This document shows positions 6,991-10,457 of a stretch of DNA of 10,457 nucleotides, in pieces (within the stretch, counting starts at the first letter, position 1; the number at the start of each line of letters is the position of its first letter). The DNA comes from an uncultured Ideonella sp. (GTDB lineage Bacteria > Pseudomonadota > Gammaproteobacteria > Burkholderiales > Burkholderiaceae). The stretch spans positions 1 to 10,457 of the forward strand of contig CAMLGG010000187.1 of NCBI GenBank assembly GCA_946479475.1, in the 5' to 3' direction. Below the pieces are notes generated by a model that was not told where the DNA came from, ran no database searches, and worked only from the letters and a program-made list of their open reading frames with translations. The position numbers were made by a program, and so were the translations under genes.

Positions 6991-8360
6991 GTCCTGGCCC
7001 GGGCGAGCTGCGCCTGCGCGAACGTGCGCAGCGTGGCGGACGTGAGCTTGCCGGTCGCCTCGCGCGGCAGCTGCTCGACATGCACGACCTTGCGCGGCAC
7101 GAACGCCGGCTCCAGCACCTGACGCAGGCCGGCGATCACCTGGGCGGCGCTGAGCTCGGGCGCGACGACGAAGGCCACCGGGCGCACGACCCCCTCGACC
7201 ACCTCGTCGGGCATCCAGAAGCAGCCGTCCTGCACGCCCGCAAGCCGGTTGAGCTGGAAATTGAGGAAGGCCAGCGAGCTGCGCTTGCCGGCCACGTGGA
7301 TCAGGTCGTTGGAGCGGCCCAGCAGCCGGAAGCGCTGCTCATCCTGCAACTCCAGCACGTCGGCCAGCGGCGTCGGCTCGACCACGTGGCCGCCGTGCAC
7401 GAGGAAGCGCTCGCCTTCTGCACCCTCCTCCCGCCACACGCGCAGGCCGCTGAACGTGCGCCACTGGTCGCCTTGCGAGGTGCGGCGCGTGGCCACCTGG
7501 CCGGCCTCGGTGCAGCCATAGATCTCGACCAGCACGCCGCTGAAAGCGGCCTCCGCCTGCTCGGCCAACTGGGGCGACAGCGGCGCGGTGGCGCTCAGCA
7601 CGAGATCGGTCGGCGGCAGGGCGACGCCGGACTGCAGCAGCGTCTTCAGGTGGAACGGCGTCGTCACCAGCGCGCGCGGGCGCGGCACGCGGGCCAGCGC
7701 ATCGGCAATGTCCGCCGGGTAGAACGGGCGGCCGCTGTCGAAGGCGGCGCCGCCCAGCAGGGGCAGCAGCACGCTGGATTCGAGGCCGTAGCTGTGCTGC
7801 GGGGGTACGGAGGCGACGACCGTCAGGCCGGACAGGTCGGACTGCCCGAGCCACTCGGCCAGCCGCTCGGCCTCGGCCGCGATGTTGGCCCGCAGCGGCC
7901 CCCACGCCTTGGTGTGGGGCTGCGGCACACCGGTCGAGCCGGAGGTCATCAGGCAGACGGCCCCGGCGCTCTCGTCGAGGCTCGGCATCCCGGCCGGCGC
8001 CCCGGCATCGGGCCAGGGCGCATCGACGAGTTCCACCGCCAGGCCCGGCGGGGGCGCGAAGGCCGGGTCGTCGACCAGGGCCACCAGCGATTCGCCGGGG
8101 CGCGCCACCTGCGCCAGCGTCTGCGGCATGGCATTGGGCGGCAGGAGGCAGACGTCGCCGCGGGTCCAGGCGGCCGCCAGTGCGACGGCGAAGGTATAGC
8201 GATCGGCGCAGAGGTTCACCACCCGCGCCGCCGGCGGCAGGCGGCTCGCCAGGCGTTGCGCATCGGCCAGCAACTGCGCGCCGCTGACCGGCTCGCCGTG
8301 GCGCCAGGCGACCGGCGATCGGAGGTCGCGCCCCTGCCAGAGGGGCTGCGGGCCGCTCAT
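6987..8360 (-). CDS. AMP-dependent acyl/aryl-CoA or ACP ligase (ANL superfamily), ApeH-like
   Basis: A 457-residue adenylating enzyme, short for the ANL family. Visible core motifs are LMTSGSTGVPQPHTK (P-loop-like A3, about 137-151), EIYGCTEAG (A5, 279-287), LLGRSNDLIHVAGKR (A7/A8 hinge, 347-360) and LPREATGKLT with the A10 lysine Lys438. These show that it can form an acyl-adenylate and pass the acyl group to a thiol. In APE pathways this enzyme activates the aromatic starter (such as 4-hydroxybenzoate or a coumarate-type acid) and loads it onto the ACP, whose gene lies two genes upstream. The start is ATG 8360, overlapping the membrane-protein stop as ATGA. The substrate cannot be read from the sequence, and no starter-making enzyme such as chorismate lyase or an aromatic ammonia-lyase is in the window. 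Confidence 0.92.
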   Translation of the reverse strand: MSGPQPLWQGRDLRSPVAWRHGEPVSGAQLLADAQRLASRLPPAARVVNLCADRYTFAVALAAAWTRGDVCLLPPNAMPQTLAQVARPGESLVALVDDPAFAPPPGLAVELVDAPWPDAGAPAGMPSLDESAGAVCLMTSGSTGVPQPHTKAWGPLRANIAAEAERLAEWLGQSDLSGLTVVASVPPQHSYGLESSVLLPLLGGAAFDSGRPFYPADIADALARVPRPRALVTTPFHLKTLLQSGVALPPTDLVLSATAPLSPQLAEQAEAAFSGVLVEIYGCTEAGQVATRRTSQGDQWRTFSGLRVWREEGAEGERFLVHGGHVVEPTPLADVLELQDEQRFRLLGRSNDLIHVAGKRSSLAFLNFQLNRLAGVQDGCFWMPDEVVEGVVRPVAFVVAPELSAAQVIAGLRQVLEPAFVPRKVVHVEQLPREATGKLTSATLRTFAQAQLARART

Positions 8361-8980
8361 GGCGCCTCGGCCGCGGGCGACCGGCGGAAGGCGCGCATCG
8401 CGGTGACGATCGGCACCCGTTCGAACTCGGGGTGCAGCCAGTAGCGCAGGCGCCACTCGCCGACCATCATCAGCACCATCGCCACCGGCGTGACGAGGTT
8501 GGCGAAGGCCGACCACCAGGCCCACGGCGCCCAGGCGTAAAGCGCCAGCGAGGCCGCCACCATGGCCGTGAAGTAGGCGACCCAGGCCTGCGTCACTGCA
8601 CGGGTGTACGCATGCTTCGCCTCGGGCATGTGGCCACCATGCACCCGCAACGCCACCTTGGTGATCATCGGGACCTGCCCCGTGCGCAGGGTGGCGGCAA
8701 AGGCCACGCCGAGCGCGGCGTGGATGCCGGCGTGCTGCAGGAGGTACATGCGCTGGAGGTCGGACATGCTGCCCGCGACCGCCAGGTAGACGAGGCCCCC
8801 GGCCGCCCCCAGCAGCATCAGCCAGCGACGCTTGGCCACGGCGTAGCCCGCGAGCGAAAGCAGCAGCGGCCCCCAGACGATGGCCAGCGCCCAGGCCGAG
8901 CCGGCCGCATGGACCGTCAGCCAGTGGGCGAGCAGCTCGTACACGACGACCGCGAGCGCCACGACCGCGAGGCGCCCCAT
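8357..8980 (-). CDS. COG4648-type integral membrane protein of aryl polyene clusters
   Basis: A 207-residue inner-membrane protein with about six predicted membrane segments (roughly 5-24, 27-47, 53-71, 84-98, 131-150, 155-175). A conserved-looking polar loop lies at about 100-128 and holds several His and basic residues (LRVHGGHMPEAKHAYTR). This matches the predicted membrane protein that sits between ACP and ligase in APE and xanthomonadin-type clusters; its biochemical role is not established. I chose ATG 8980, 9 bases after an AGGTGGAG ribosome binding site; a GTG at 8995 inside that site is the alternative. It starts 19 bases after the ACP stop, and its stop overlaps the ligase start. 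The identification rests on topology, length and position, so the function stays open. Confidence 0.85.
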   Translation of the reverse strand: MGRLAVVALAVVVYELLAHWLTVHAAGSAWALAIVWGPLLLSLAGYAVAKRRWLMLLGAAGGLVYLAVAGSMSDLQRMYLLQHAGIHAALGVAFAATLRTGQVPMITKVALRVHGGHMPEAKHAYTRAVTQAWVAYFTAMVAASLALYAWAPWAWWSAFANLVTPVAMVLMMVGEWRLRYWLHPEFERVPIVTAMRAFRRSPAAEAP

Positions 8981-8989
8981 GTTCCCGTG

Positions 8990-8997
8990 CTCCACCT
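8990..8997 (-). promoter_or_regulatory. Ribosome binding site of the COG4648-type gene
   Basis: AGGTGGAG on the minus strand lies 9 bases before ATG 8980. It decides that start over GTG 8995, which falls inside the site itself. Confidence 0.6.
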
Positions 8998-8999
8998 CT

Positions 9000-9299
9000 T
9001 CAGCGCGTGCGGTGGGCCGCCACGTGGGCGGCCAGGGTGCGCAGCGACTGGAAGATCTCGTGGTTGCGCTCGTCGTCGGAGCGCAGCTCGAAGCCGTACT
9101 TGCGCGACACCTCGAGCGCGAGCTCGAGGATGTCTATCGAATCGAGGCCAAGGCCGTCGCCGTACAGTTGTGCAGCGGGGTCTATCGTCTCGGCGGCCTG
9201 CTCCAGGTTCAGCGCGCTCACGCAGAGCTCGGCGAGCTCGCGTTCCAGCCCCGACAGGTCCGTGCCGCCGGCCTGGTTCGCTGCGTTGGCTGCTGTCAT
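9000..9299 (-). CDS. Acyl carrier protein, ApeE-like
   Basis: A 99-residue ACP, first gene of the operon. The phosphopantetheine attachment site is Ser54 in GLGLDSIDILEL, with Ile after the Asp-Ser where many ACPs have Leu. The surroundings fit a four-helix ACP: helix 1 at about residues 14-34, the loop with LYGDGLGLD, helix 2 from 55 and a C-terminal helix near 84-97. The first 12 residues are a flexible Ala/Asn-rich lead. It should carry the aryl starter and growing polyene chain after 4'-phosphopantetheinylation. The ATG at 9299 has GAGAGGG 8 bases upstream. Classical APE clusters have two adjacent ACP genes; only one is present here. ACP identity is secure; the subtype follows from the neighbours. 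Confidence 0.95.
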   Translation of the reverse strand: MTAANAANQAGGTDLSGLERELAELCVSALNLEQAAETIDPAAQLYGDGLGLDSIDILELALEVSRKYGFELRSDDERNHEIFQSLRTLAAHVAAHRTR

Positions 9300-9307
9300 C
9301 GTGTCAT

Positions 9308-9314
9308 CCCTCTC
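9308..9314 (-). promoter_or_regulatory. Ribosome binding site of the acyl carrier protein gene
   Basis: GAGAGGG on the minus strand lies 8 bases before ATG 9299. It is the strongest ribosome binding site in the operon, as fits the leading gene. Confidence 0.65.
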
Positions 9315-9357
9315 TCGCCTGGGTCCGGCGCTCGATCAGCTGAATTCCGAACCAGGC

Positions 9358-9363
9358 ATTTTA
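9358..9363 (-). promoter_or_regulatory. Candidate -10 element for the pigment operon
   Basis: TAAAAT on the minus strand matches the sigma-70 -10 consensus at five of six bases and is the only AT-rich hexamer in the spacer. No good -35 lies at 16-18 bases; TCGACG at 19 bases matches four of six. It would put the transcript start about 50 bases before the ACP ATG. An 8-base palindrome TCAGCTGA (9336-9343) lies in the predicted leader and could be an operator. Weak evidence. Confidence 0.3.
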
Positions 9364-9368
9364 CGTCG

Positions 9369-9395
9369 CGGCCCGCCCCAGTCGTCGACGGGCCG
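9369..9395 (-). terminator. Inverted repeat behind tex, possible transcription terminator
   Basis: CGGCCCG at 9369-9375 and CGGGCCG at 9389-9395 form a perfect 7-base-pair stem with a 13-base loop. No T-tract follows in the minus direction (the next bases read CGACGTAAAAT), so it is not a classical intrinsic terminator. It could slow polymerase behind tex, or be the left part of the larger repeat next to it. Confidence 0.35.
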
Positions 9396-9448
9396 CCCCT
9401 GGGCGACTGACGCCCTTGGGGGACCGACGCCGAAGGCGGCGCAGGGGC
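9395..9448. repeat. Nested palindromic intergenic element behind tex
   Basis: GCCCCTG at 9395-9401 pairs with CAGGGGC at 9442-9448 (7 base pairs). Inside lie two further hairpins: GGGCG/CGCCC (9401-9415, 5-base loop) and CGCCG/CGGCG (9428-9441, 4-base loop). Together they could fold as a three-way junction beginning 9 bases after the tex stop. It looks like the GC-rich palindromic elements found between genes in many Burkholderiales, but whether copies occur elsewhere in this genome cannot be seen here. Confidence 0.5.
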
Positions 9449-9456
9449 TCGGTTTC

Positions 9457-10457
<1,001 letters not shown>

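Noticed and set aside
7080..8444. A 454-codon plus-strand frame opposite the ligase
   Set aside because: The minus strand carries all ANL core motifs in one frame; the plus frame is its compositional mirror.

Overview
The window is very GC-rich, and every gene I can support lies on the minus strand, so transcription runs from high to low coordinates. GC-biased codon use, the near-canonical Tex protein and the gene content point to a betaproteobacterium, probably Burkholderiales. That assignment is inferred from style and families, not from a marker gene.

Layout in transcription order. (1) 10457 to 9457: the C-terminal part of tex, an S1/HhH RNA-binding housekeeping protein whose N-terminus lies outside the window. 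(2) 9456 to 9300: a 157-base spacer with nested inverted repeats behind tex, a weak promoter candidate and a good ribosome binding site. (3) 9299 to the left edge: one tightly packed operon of ten genes. These are an acyl carrier protein, a COG4648-type membrane protein, an AMP-dependent acyl/aryl ligase, a hotdog dehydratase, an LpxL-type acyltransferase, a LolA-like periplasmic protein, an MMPL/RND-type exporter, a NodB-type polysaccharide deacetylase, a SAM methyltransferase and a beta-ketoacyl synthase cut by the window edge. Most junctions are 2-5 base gaps or 4-8 base start/stop overlaps; one is a 128-base overlap.

The order ACP / COG4648 / ligase / FabZ-like dehydratase / acyltransferase / LolA-like / MMPL exporter / ketosynthase is the signature of aryl polyene (APE) and xanthomonadin-like pigment clusters. 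By analogy, the ligase would load an aromatic acid onto the ACP, the ketosynthase and dehydratase (with a ketoreductase and further synthases expected past the left edge) would build the polyene, and the methyltransferase may decorate it. The acyltransferase would attach it to a lipid or glycolipid, and the LolA-like protein and exporter would move it to the outer membrane.

Departures from the classical E. coli-type APE order are: one ACP rather than two at the head, no glycosyltransferase domain fused to the acyltransferase, no thioesterase between acyltransferase and LolA-like gene, no small lipoprotein behind the exporter, and a deacetylase plus methyltransferase in that place.
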